Shown here: one piece after another, positions 54,629-64,000 of the stretch
How the letters are laid out: the number at the start of each line of letters is the position of its first letter
Numbering within the stretch: position 1 is the stretch's first letter
Assembly: GCF_014596475.1 (NCBI RefSeq)
Contig: NZ_MECJ01000015.1
Coordinates: forward strand, 186,001-250,000
Source of the DNA: Streptomyces sp. CBMA152
GTDB taxonomy: Bacteria; Actinomycetota; Actinomycetes; Streptomycetales; Streptomycetaceae
Length of the DNA: 64,000 bases
Direction: 5' to 3'
Notes under the pieces: generated by a model
Seen by the model: only the letters and a program-made list of their open reading frames with translations
What the model was told of the DNA's origin: nothing
The model's database searches: none
Made by a program: the position numbers and the translations under genes

Positions 54629-54771
54629 CGCAAGGCCTCCATGGGATGGGGAGCGTGCAGGAAGTAGACGTCGGGCCGCGCGGTCGGACGGGTGGTCGTG
54701 GCCGCGCGGCCCTGTTGTCGTGCGGTGGATCAGGTGTCGCTGTGGATCAGGTGGTGCTGGCGCGGGCTGGA

Positions 54772-55995
54772 TCAGCCGGCGTTGTACGTGCCGCTCTTGA
54801 CGGCCTTCCACTTCCCGTTGGTGACCTGATAGACGGTCAGCTGCTTGTTGGTGGTGTCGCCGTACTGGTCGAAGGCGACCGCGCCGGCGATGCCCTGGAA
54901 CTGGGCCTTCTGGACCTCGTCGACGATCTTCTGACGGGCGTCGGACGGGACCTTGCCGTCCTTCACCACGTTGCCGACGGCCTTGATGATGGCGGTGGCG
55001 GCGTCGTACGAGTAGCCGCCGTAGGTGCCGTAGTCGCCCGGGTACTTCTTGTCCTTGTACGTCTGGATGAAGGTCTTCGCCGCGTCCAGGGTGTCGACCG
55101 GGACGCCGACGGAGGTCGCGAGGTCGCCCTCGGCCGCCTTGCCGGCGGTGGTGATGAAGGTGTCGCTGTAGATTCCGTCGCCGCCGAAGAGCGGGATCTT
55201 GGCGCCGGAGTCCTTGAGCTGCTTGGTGACGATCTGGGCCTCGTCGTACTGGCCGCCGTAGTAGACCAGGTCGGCGCCCGAGTTCTTGATCTTGGTGACC
55301 AGGGCGGCGAAGTCCTTGTCGCCCACGTTGACGTGGTCCTCGCCCGCGACCTTGCCGCCGGCCTTGGTGAAGCCCTGCTTGAAGAGCGTGGCCAGGCCGG
55401 CGCCGTACGTCTGCTTGTCGTCGACGACGAAGACGTTCTTCTTGTGGAGGCCGTTGAGGGCGTAGTCCGCCGCGAAGCCGCCCTGGATGGCGTCGGTGGT
55501 GGCGGTGCGGAAGTAGGTCTTGAACGGGCGGGTCTTGTTCCCGGCCGCCCAGTCCTTGCCCTGGGTCAGGGTGGGGTTGGTGTTCGAGGGGGAGATCTCG
55601 ACCAGGTTGGCGGTGGCGAAGACCTGCTGCATGGTCAGGGCCACGCCGGAGTTCAGCGGGCCGACCACACCGAGGACGTCCTTGTCGGCGACGAGCGCGG
55701 TGGCGTTCTGCTGGCCGGTCGGCGGCAGGGCCTTGTCGTCCAGGGCCTTGACCTTGAAGGTGACACCCGGGACCAGCTTCTTCGCGTTGGCGTCGTCGAC
55801 GGCGATCTGTACGCCGTACTGGATGCCGAGGCCGGTCGCGGAGTTCTGGCCGGTCAGGGGCGCGTCCACACCGATCACGACGGTGGTGTTCTTGTCGCTG
55901 CTTGAGCCGCCGCCGCCGCGCGACCCGCAGGCGGTGAGGGTGAGCGCCCCCGTGGTGAGCACGGTGGTGAGTATGAGCAAGGAACGGTGTCGCAC
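54772..55995 (-). CDS. livJ: Branched-chain amino acid-binding lipoprotein LivJ
   Basis: 407 residues with a GTG start behind ggagagga. A lipobox LTAC gives Cys23 as the anchor, followed by a Gly/Ser-rich linker. The type I binding-protein core includes VIGVDAPLTGQNSATGLGIQYGVQIAVDDAN, GVVGPLNSGVAL, SPSNTNPTLT and YYGGQYDEA. It captures Leu/Ile/Val outside the membrane. It is the first gene of the liv operon. A small stem-loop (56019-56034) lies just upstream of the ribosome site. Confidence 0.92.
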   Translation of the reverse strand: MRHRSLLILTTVLTTGALTLTACGSRGGGGSSSDKNTTVVIGVDAPLTGQNSATGLGIQYGVQIAVDDANAKKLVPGVTFKVKALDDKALPPTGQQNATALVADKDVLGVVGPLNSGVALTMQQVFATANLVEISPSNTNPTLTQGKDWAAGNKTRPFKTYFRTATTDAIQGGFAADYALNGLHKKNVFVVDDKQTYGAGLATLFKQGFTKAGGKVAGEDHVNVGDKDFAALVTKIKNSGADLVYYGGQYDEAQIVTKQLKDSGAKIPLFGGDGIYSDTFITTAGKAAEGDLATSVGVPVDTLDAAKTFIQTYKDKKYPGDYGTYGGYSYDAATAIIKAVGNVVKDGKVPSDARQKIVDEVQKAQFQGIAGAVAFDQYGDTTNKQLTVYQVTNGKWKAVKSGTYNAG

Positions 55996-56612
55996 GATAT
56001 GTCCTCTCCCTGGCGCGACGCCTCCGCTGAGGCGCCGTGTGACTCGCCGGGCCGTACTGGGGTGGTACCGGTGGCCGTGCAGCAGACGCGCCCGGCGGCG
56101 CGGTGACTGGCCGTGACTCTAAGCGCAGGTGACCGAGTCGGGGACCAGGGAAGGTCAGGATGTGACTTTCTTGTTATGGGGAGCGGACACCGGCGCGGGA
56201 ACTCTGTGGACAGATGGGGGCATTGGTGAGGTGGAGGGGTGCCCACATGCTGAGAATTCCCAGTTCCGCTAAGGGGCTTGGGTCGTTCTTGCTACTGACA
56301 CCGGCATGTGCCGGGTCTTGAAGGTCTTGTGCGTGCCACCTGGATCTATGCGCTTTCCGCGCCGTCCTCGCGGCGGCGTACCGGAGCAACTGATCCCGTT
56401 TGCGTAATTCGCGCATGTTACGGAGCGTTACGGTCGGGAGTGGCCGGAAGGCTTCTCCGCGGGGGTGTGGGCGGGGTGACGGATGTGGCGGCCGGAGGGA
56501 GCGAGGCGCGCGCGGTGGGTTGTCGTTCCGCCCATCTAAGAGGAACCGGAGGCGTTCGTACCGTGGTGCGGCACGCTGTCCGGTTCCCGACGGGGTCGCC
56601 GTGGGGGGAACG
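55996..56612. other. Gene-free region upstream of livJ
   Basis: 617 bases between divergent units. The livJ leader lies on the right-to-left strand and contains the hairpin CGCCTC-cgct-GAGGCG at 56019-56034, close to the ribosome site. The rest shows a short dyad around 56301-56319 (ACCGGCATGTGCCGG-like) and no open frame with convincing codon use. No promoter could be assigned with confidence. Confidence 0.6.
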
Positions 56613-57272
56613 TTAGGGCGTCACGATCGGTGACACAACTGCCGTACGGGTCAAGGGTGTTGACGCGCAGATGGTGTGCAGGTAGCGGGAGAGGTCGCTG
56701 GCGTAGCGCCCGTCGAAGAGGTAACTGTGCTGCTCGGTCGCGTAGTTGTTGGTCAGCGTCGTATCCAGGTACGGCAGATCCGGGTCGAGCGGAAACCCGG
56801 AGCAGGCGCGGGCGGTGAGCCGCACGACCACGCGCACGGTACCGCCTGCGGGCACGGTGAAGGGCACGGCGGGAACGGTACTGGTCCCGATCTCCGGGAA
56901 CGCCTGGGCGAGTTGATCAACCGTCACGGAACCGTCGTGCCGGGGATCGGTGGTGAGCAGGAACGCGAACACGGCCGAGGCCTTGTACGCGGCGATCGGC
57001 TCGTCGAGTCCCACGTAGTGGAGCGAGACGGTCTGCGCGGGCCAGAACCGGGGGAGCGGGGGGCCGGGGGCCGGGCGGGGGGTGTTGTGGCCGGGGCGGG
57101 TGGGCCAGAGGAGGAGGGGCAGGGCGGCGGCGGTGGCGAGGAGGGCGGCGACGAGTCTCCGTCTACCCCGGCCCCGTCCCCGGCCGCCGACCACGTCCGG
57201 CGGTTGCGGCGGCCCGGCCCACGGGCCACCGTCGGCCGACTCCTCCGGCTCGACGGGCCCGATGCCGCTCAT
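56613..57272 (-). CDS. Hypothetical membrane-anchored protein
   Basis: 219 residues. A Pro/Gly-rich cytosolic N-terminus with an RGRGRGRRR stretch leads to one membrane span (LVAALLATAAALPLLLW). An outside domain of about 150 residues follows, with YVGLDEPIAAYKASAVFAFLLTT and ACSGFPLDPDLPYLDTTLTNNYATEQHSY. The outer domain holds two Cys that could pair. No family is recognised. In Streptomyces a similar small gene stands next to the liv operon. Confidence 0.7.
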   Translation of the reverse strand: MSGIGPVEPEESADGGPWAGPPQPPDVVGGRGRGRGRRRLVAALLATAAALPLLLWPTRPGHNTPRPAPGPPLPRFWPAQTVSLHYVGLDEPIAAYKASAVFAFLLTTDPRHDGSVTVDQLAQAFPEIGTSTVPAVPFTVPAGGTVRVVVRLTARACSGFPLDPDLPYLDTTLTNNYATEQHSYLFDGRYASDLSRYLHTICASTPLTRTAVVSPIVTP

Positions 57273-57327
57273 GCCCGCAGCGTGGCACCGCCCGCCCCCG
57301 CCGTAAAGACGGTGCGGCCAGCAGCCG

Positions 57328-57795
57328 TCAGGCCTTGGCGCCCTCGGCGTCCCGCAGCAGACACGTCAGCCGAGCCGAACACACCCGCTTGCCGTCCTCA
57401 TCCGTGATGACGATCTCGTACGTCGCGGTGGACCGCCCCCGATGCACCGGCGTGGCCACCCCCGTGACCAGCCCACTCCGCACCCCGCGGTGATGCGTGC
57501 AGTTCAGGTCGACACCCACCGCGACCTTCGAGATGCCCCCGTGCAGCATCGCCCCCACGGACCCCAAGGTCTCCGCGAGCACCGCCGAGGCACCGCCGTG
57601 CAGCAGCCCGTACGGCTGGGTGTTCCCCTCGACCGGCATCGTCCCGACGACCCGCTCCGCCGAGGCCTCCAGGACCTCCACGCCCATACGGGTGCCGAGG
57701 TGACCCGCGGAGAACAGCGCGGGAAGGTCGATCCCCAGCGCCGCGTACTCGTCGATGACCTCCTGCGGGAACTTCACCTTGCTCTGCTCACCCAT
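57328..57795 (-). CDS. Hotdog-fold thioesterase (PaaI family)
   Basis: 155 residues from the ATG at 57795. The hotdog helix reads TQPYGLLHGGASAVLAETLGSVGAML, where His-Gly-Gly and the following Glu are the active-site elements. HRGVRSGLVTGVATPVHRGRSTATYEI completes the fold. It hydrolyses an acyl- or aryl-CoA in the cytosol. No aromatic catabolic genes are nearby, so the substrate is open. Confidence 0.88.
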   Translation of the reverse strand: MGEQSKVKFPQEVIDEYAALGIDLPALFSAGHLGTRMGVEVLEASAERVVGTMPVEGNTQPYGLLHGGASAVLAETLGSVGAMLHGGISKVAVGVDLNCTHHRGVRSGLVTGVATPVHRGRSTATYEIVITDEDGKRVCSARLTCLLRDAEGAKA

Positions 57796-57848
57796 GGGCG
57801 GGACTCCGATCGTGGTCCGGTTCCTTCTGGCCGTGTCTGAGCGAACGC

Positions 57849-60131
<2,283 letters not shown>

Positions 60132-60263
60132 GGCGCTCCCCTTCGAGCGACGTGTGCGATCCGTACGTTTCCGATCCTGTCACGGACCACTGACAACCGT
60201 CCCGGCGCGGTCCCGGGAGCGCACTGGCGGGGATTGTCAGTGGGGCGTGGCAGGATCGGGGAC

Positions 60264-62975
60264 GTGGCTGAGACAGCATCGAAGAAGACCCCAGACAACC
60301 GACCGCGCCTGCTCCTCATGGACGGGCACTCCCTGGCGTACCGGGCGTTCTTCGCGCTGCCCGCGGAGAACTTCACCACCGCGTCCGGTCAGCCGACCAA
60401 CGCCGTGTACGGCTTCGCGTCGATGCTGGCGAACACGCTGCGTGACGAGGCGCCCACGCACTTCGCGGTCGCGTTCGACGTGTCCCGCAAGACGTGGCGC
60501 TCCGAGGAGTTCCCGGAGTACAAGGCCAACCGCTCCAAGACGCCCGACGAGTTCAAGGGCCAGGTCGAGCTGATCGGCGAGATGCTCGACACGATGAACG
60601 TCGACCGGTTCGCGGTCGACGGCTTCGAGGCCGACGACATCATCGCGACCCTGGCCACCCAGGCCGAGGCAGCCGGCTTCGAAGTCCTGATCGTCACCGG
60701 CGACCGCGACTCCTTCCAGCTGGTCTCCGAGCACGTGACCGTGCTGTACCCGACCAAGGGCGTCTCCGAGCTGACCCGCTTCACCCCGGAGAAGGTCGAG
60801 GAGAAGTACGGCCTGACCCCGCAGCAGTACCCGGACTTCGCGGCGCTGCGCGGCGACCCGTCCGACAACCTGCCGGGCATCCCCGGCGTCGGCGAGAAGA
60901 CCGCCGCGAAGTGGATCAACCAGTTCGGCTCGTTCGCCGAGCTGGTCGAGCGCGCCGACGAGGTCAAGGGCAAGGCCGGGCAGAACTTCCGGGACCACCT
61001 GGAGTCCGTCAGCCTGAATCGCCGCCTCACCGAGATGGTGCGCGACGTGGAGCTGCCCAAGGGCCCGGCCGACCTGGAGCGCGCCCCGTACGACCGGTCG
61101 GCGATGACCGGCTTCTTCGACGTACTGGAGATCCGCAACGCGTCCCTGCGCGAGCGGCTGCTCGCCGTCGACCCGGGCGCGGGCGAGGAGGAGGCCCCGG
61201 CCCCCGCCGCGGGCGTGGAGCTCGACGGCGCGGTCCTGGGCGCGGGCGAGCTGGCCCCGTGGCTGGCCGAGCACGGCTCCGGGCCGCTGGGCCTGGCGTC
61301 GGTCGACACCTGGGCGCTGGGCACCGGCAGCGTCACCGAGATCGCGCTGGCCGCCGCCGACGGCCCGGCCGCCTGGTTCGACCCGGCCGCGCTCGACGAG
61401 GCCGACGAGCGCGCCTTCGCCGCTTGGATCGCGGACGCCGCGAAGCCCAAGGTCCTGCACAACGCGAAGGCCGCGATGCGGGTCTTCCCGGAGCACGGCT
61501 GGAGCGTCGCGGGCGTCACCATGGACACGGCGCTCGCCGCGTACCTGGTCAAGCCCGGCCGCCGCTCCTTCGCCCTGGACGCGCTGTCCGTCGAGTACCT
61601 GGGCCGCGAGCTCGCCCCCGCGGGCGCGGCCGACGGACAGCTCGCCTTCGGCGCGGACGACCAGGCCGAGGCCGAGGCCCTGATGACGCAGGCGCGCGCG
61701 GTCCTCGACCTCGGCGACGCGTTCACGCAGCGGCTCGGCGAGGTGGGCGCGACCGACCTGCTCCACGAAGTGGAGCTCCCCACCTCGATCCTGCTCGCCA
61801 AGATGGAGCGGTACGGCATCGCGGCCGACCGCGCCCATCTGGAGGCGATGGAGCAGCAGTTCGCGGGCGCGGTGCAGCAGGCCGTGAAGGAGGCGCACGC
61901 CTCGGTCGGCCATGAGTTCAACCTGGGCTCGCCCAAGCAGCTCCAGGAAGTCCTCTTCGGCGAGCTGTCCCTGCCCAAGACGAAGAAGACGAAGACCGGC
62001 TACACGACGGACGCGGACGCGCTGGCGTGGCTGGCCGCCCAGACCGAGCACGAGCTGCCGGTCATCATGCTGCGCCACCGCGAGCAGGCGAAGCTGCGCG
62101 TCACCGTCGAGGGCCTGATCAAGACGGTCGCGGCGGACGGGCGCATCCACACCACCTTCAACCAGACGGTCGCGGCGACCGGCCGCCTGTCGTCGACCGA
62201 CCCCAACCTCCAGAACATCCCGGTGCGTACGGACGAGGGCCGGGCCATCCGTCGCGGCTTCGTCGTCGGCGAGGGCTTCGAGTCGCTGCTGACCGCCGAC
62301 TACAGCCAGATCGAGCTGCGCGTGATGGCCCACCTCTCGGAGGACGAGGGCCTGATCGAGGCCTTCGCCTCCGGCGAGGACCTGCACACGACGGTCGCGT
62401 CCCAGGTCTTCGGCGTCGACAAGACCCACGTCGACCCGGAGATGCGCCGCAAGATCAAGGCGATGTCGTACGGACTGGCCTACGGGCTCTCGGCGTTCGG
62501 CCTCTCCCAGCAGCTGAACATCGAGGCGGCCGAGGCACGCGGCTTGATGGACACGTTCTTCGAGCGCTTCGGCGGCGTGCGGGACTACCTCCAGCGCGTG
62601 GTCGAGGAAGCCAGGGCCACGGGGTACACGGAGACGATGCTGGGTCGGCGCCGCTATCTGCCGGACCTCAACAGCGACAACCGCCAGCGGCGCGAGATGG
62701 CCGAGCGGATGGCCCTCAACGCCCCGATCCAGGGCACGGCGGCGGACATCGTCAAGGTCGCCATGCTGAAGGTGGACAGCGCCCTGACCGAGGAGGGTCT
62801 GAACTCCCGCATGCTGCTCCAGGTCCACGACGAAATCGTCCTGGAGATCGCGCCGGGGGAGCGCAAGAAGGTCGAGGCCCTGGTCCGCCGGGAGATGGCC
62901 TCGGCGGTCGAACTCCGCGCTCCGCTGGATGTGTCGGTGGGCGCCGGCGCGGACTGGGAGTCCGCCGCGCACTGA
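60264..62975 (+). CDS. polA: DNA polymerase I
   Basis: 903 residues from the GTG at 60264. The 5'-nuclease domain (1-300) has LLLMDGHSLAYRAFFA, DGFEADDIIATLA and GVGEKTAAKWI. The central 3'-5' exonuclease-like domain lacks the DxE metal pair (the strand reads SVDTWALG), so proofreading is probably lost, as in other actinobacterial PolA. The polymerase domain has motif A LLTADYSQIELRVMAHLS, motif B RRKIKAMSYGLAYGLSAFG and motif C LLQVHDEIVLE. It acts in Okazaki fragment maturation and repair. A strong hairpin terminator follows. Confidence 0.96.
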   Translation: MAETASKKTPDNRPRLLLMDGHSLAYRAFFALPAENFTTASGQPTNAVYGFASMLANTLRDEAPTHFAVAFDVSRKTWRSEEFPEYKANRSKTPDEFKGQVELIGEMLDTMNVDRFAVDGFEADDIIATLATQAEAAGFEVLIVTGDRDSFQLVSEHVTVLYPTKGVSELTRFTPEKVEEKYGLTPQQYPDFAALRGDPSDNLPGIPGVGEKTAAKWINQFGSFAELVERADEVKGKAGQNFRDHLESVSLNRRLTEMVRDVELPKGPADLERAPYDRSAMTGFFDVLEIRNASLRERLLAVDPGAGEEEAPAPAAGVELDGAVLGAGELAPWLAEHGSGPLGLASVDTWALGTGSVTEIALAAADGPAAWFDPAALDEADERAFAAWIADAAKPKVLHNAKAAMRVFPEHGWSVAGVTMDTALAAYLVKPGRRSFALDALSVEYLGRELAPAGAADGQLAFGADDQAEAEALMTQARAVLDLGDAFTQRLGEVGATDLLHEVELPTSILLAKMERYGIAADRAHLEAMEQQFAGAVQQAVKEAHASVGHEFNLGSPKQLQEVLFGELSLPKTKKTKTGYTTDADALAWLAAQTEHELPVIMLRHREQAKLRVTVEGLIKTVAADGRIHTTFNQTVAATGRLSSTDPNLQNIPVRTDEGRAIRRGFVVGEGFESLLTADYSQIELRVMAHLSEDEGLIEAFASGEDLHTTVASQVFGVDKTHVDPEMRRKIKAMSYGLAYGLSAFGLSQQLNIEAAEARGLMDTFFERFGGVRDYLQRVVEEARATGYTETMLGRRRYLPDLNSDNRQRREMAERMALNAPIQGTAADIVKVAMLKVDSALTEEGLNSRMLLQVHDEIVLEIAPGERKKVEALVRREMASAVELRAPLDVSVGAGADWESAAH

Positions 62976-63287
62976 CCGCACGGAACACTGGCCCGGGACA
63001 CCGGGCCCGGACCGACTGCCCGCCGGGTGCCGCACCCGGCGGGCAGATTCACGTGTCATACCGACCTGTCATGTGGGCGCGCCATGTGGTCTGTCAGGCA
63101 GGGCAGCCCCGACGGGTACGGCGGGGCACTGATTGCGCCATACCTGGGCAACCCCGGGGTGACGAAGCGGTGAAAAGGTGAATAAGGCTCAGGAGGCAGT
63201 GTCGCGACACCCCGTGGGTGCCGTAGGGTCTCCTGAGTCCTAGCGCTGGGGAGCGCGAACTGCTGACCACGGGGAGGGGCTCGACGT
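62976..63287. other. Gene-free region: polA terminator and transglycosylase leader
   Basis: 312 bases. The polA terminator is at 63016-63046. A structured leader then precedes the transglycosylase: CTCAGGAG (63188-63195) can pair with CTCCTGAG (63230-63237), enclosing the self-complementary GTGTCGCGACAC (63199-63210). No open frame with good codon use is seen. Confidence 0.7.
63016..63046 (+). terminator. Terminator after polA
   Basis: A perfect 14-bp stem (63016-63029 with 63033-63046) closes a 3-base ccg loop, 40 bases after the stop. Confidence 0.85.
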
Positions 63288-64000
63288 ATGGCACCGCAGA
63301 TAGGCCGACGACTGCGCAGGGGAGCGACCACGACCGCGGTGGCCGCGGCGGCGGTGGCAGCGCTCTCCGCCTCCCAGGGGCCGGGCGTTCTCACCAACGG
63401 CCCGGCGAGCGACCAGGCGGCGTCGGGCACCCCGACGCCCACTCCCAATGCCCCGGCCAGCGGTAACTCGCCGTACTACACGGACCTTCCGCCCCTCGTC
63501 TCCCCGAACCCGCCGGGCGCCCCGACCACCGCCTCGCCCATCACCGGCGCCGACTCGCAGGGCATACCCGCGACCGTCCTCGACGCCTACAAGAAGGCCG
63601 AGGCGGCGCTCGCCCGCGACAAGGCGTCCTGCCACCTGCCCTGGCAGATACTCGCGGCCATCGGCAAGGTCGAGTCGGGCCATGCGAACGGCGGCCGCGT
63701 CGACGCCAACGGCACCACGCTCACCCCGATCCTCGGCCCGGTCCTCAACGGCGTGGGCTTCGAGAACATCCCCGACACCGACGGCGGCCTCTACGACGGT
63801 GACAAGGTCCACGACCGCGCGGTCGGCCCCATGCAGTTCATCCCCTCCACCTGGGCGAGCTCCGGCCGCGACGGCAACGGCGACGGCGTCAAGGACCCCA
63901 ACAACGTCTACGACGCCTCCCTCGCGGCCGGGTACTACCTCTGCGGCAGCACCCGCGACCTCGCGCTCCAGAGCGACCTGGACAAGGCGGTGCTCAGCTA
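63288..64000 (+). CDS. Secreted lytic transglycosylase (SLT/MltB type, 3' partial)
   Basis: The frame starts with the ATG at 63288, behind ggggagg, and runs off the window; 237 codons are visible. An N-terminal signal or anchor (RRLRRGATTTAVAAAAVAAL) is followed by a Pro/Thr/Ser-rich linker (about 40-95). The catalytic domain has QILAAIGKVESGHANG with the catalytic Glu129, then AVGPMQFIPSTWASSGRDGNGDG and DASLAAGYYLC. This is the SLT_2 (MltB-like) pattern. It cleaves peptidoglycan between MurNAc and GlcNAc outside the membrane. Confidence 0.88.
   Translation, partial: MAPQIGRRLRRGATTTAVAAAAVAALSASQGPGVLTNGPASDQAASGTPTPTPNAPASGNSPYYTDLPPLVSPNPPGAPTTASPITGADSQGIPATVLDAYKKAEAALARDKASCHLPWQILAAIGKVESGHANGGRVDANGTTLTPILGPVLNGVGFENIPDTDGGLYDGDKVHDRAVGPMQFIPSTWASSGRDGNGDGVKDPNNVYDASLAAGYYLCGSTRDLALQSDLDKAVLS

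Noticed and set aside
56308..56616. Plus-strand open frame of 102 codons between livJ and the membrane protein gene
   Set aside because: It has no ribosome site, codon third-position bias is weak and the translation has no protein-like features.
60237..63059. Minus-strand open frame of 940 codons
   Set aside because: It lies fully antisense to polA, whose polymerase motifs are intact, and has no recognisable domain.
63050..63287. Full ydaO (c-di-AMP) riboswitch before the transglycosylase
   Set aside because: Only scattered fragments of the consensus are present and the core order could not be laid out; kept only as a low-interest finding on leader structure.
63056..63812. Minus-strand frames over the window end
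   Set aside because: They overlap the transglycosylase, which has a signal peptide, a catalytic Glu and a good ribosome site but no stop before the window edge.

Overview
The window is high-GC actinobacterial DNA, almost certainly from a Streptomyces. It shows extreme third-position GC, frequent GTG starts, Tat and lipoprotein signals, a secreted trypsin and an RNase Sa homologue. The right-hand block (pyruvate kinase, ANTAR regulator, livJHMGF, thioesterase, YdeP-like oxidoreductase, polA) matches the chromosomal core order I know from S. coelicolor (around SCO2003-SCO2014). No insertion sequence, prophage gene or CRISPR array was seen.

Layout. 1-5310: a DUF2334 deacetylase-like protein (cut by the window edge) coupled to a GH113-like lipoprotein, two coupled unknown genes, a VWA protein and an FMN-binding-split protein. 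5602-17894: a two-part cluster with the gene content of the mycobacterial KstR2 regulon, which degrades steroid rings C and D. It holds an acyl-CoA dehydrogenase pair, ipdF, a KstR2-like TetR, fadA6, then ipdC, ipdB, ipdA, echA20 and two SDR genes. Two near-identical palindromes sit at the two divergent promoters. A cold-shock gene and a DEAD-box helicase lie between the halves. 17935-24536: a MarR regulator, a secreted RNase, and an ABC importer operon with a HAD phosphatase and a GntR/UTRA regulator, with twin operator-like repeats at its head. 24718-29251: an ankyrin protein with an HExxH protein, a trypsin, and a two-component pair. 29631-36373: GH101 endo-alpha-N-acetylgalactosaminidase, an orphan neocarzinostatin-fold protein, GH35 beta-galactosidase, an AraC regulator and chorismate mutase. 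36650-46416: aminopeptidase N, a DesA/DesB-like pair, a secreted 5'-nucleotidase and a GH27 alpha-galactosidase with two NPCBM domains. 46655-64000: pyruvate kinase, a DUF4331 protein, an odd tRNA, an ANTAR regulator, the branched-chain amino acid ABC operon, a thioesterase, a molybdopterin oxidoreductase, polA and a lytic transglycosylase that runs off the end.

The best candidates for follow-up are: the split steroid C/D-ring cluster with its matching operators; a tRNA with a CAA (Leu) anticodon but a short class I variable loop and a G1-U72 pair; a 12-base box shared by the GH101 and GH35 promoters beside an AraC gene; a neocarzinostatin-like protein with no enediyne genes in view; and a 19-base intergenic element present in 14 exact copies, often as inverted pairs. 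All functional calls come from reading the translated sequences; no database search was run.
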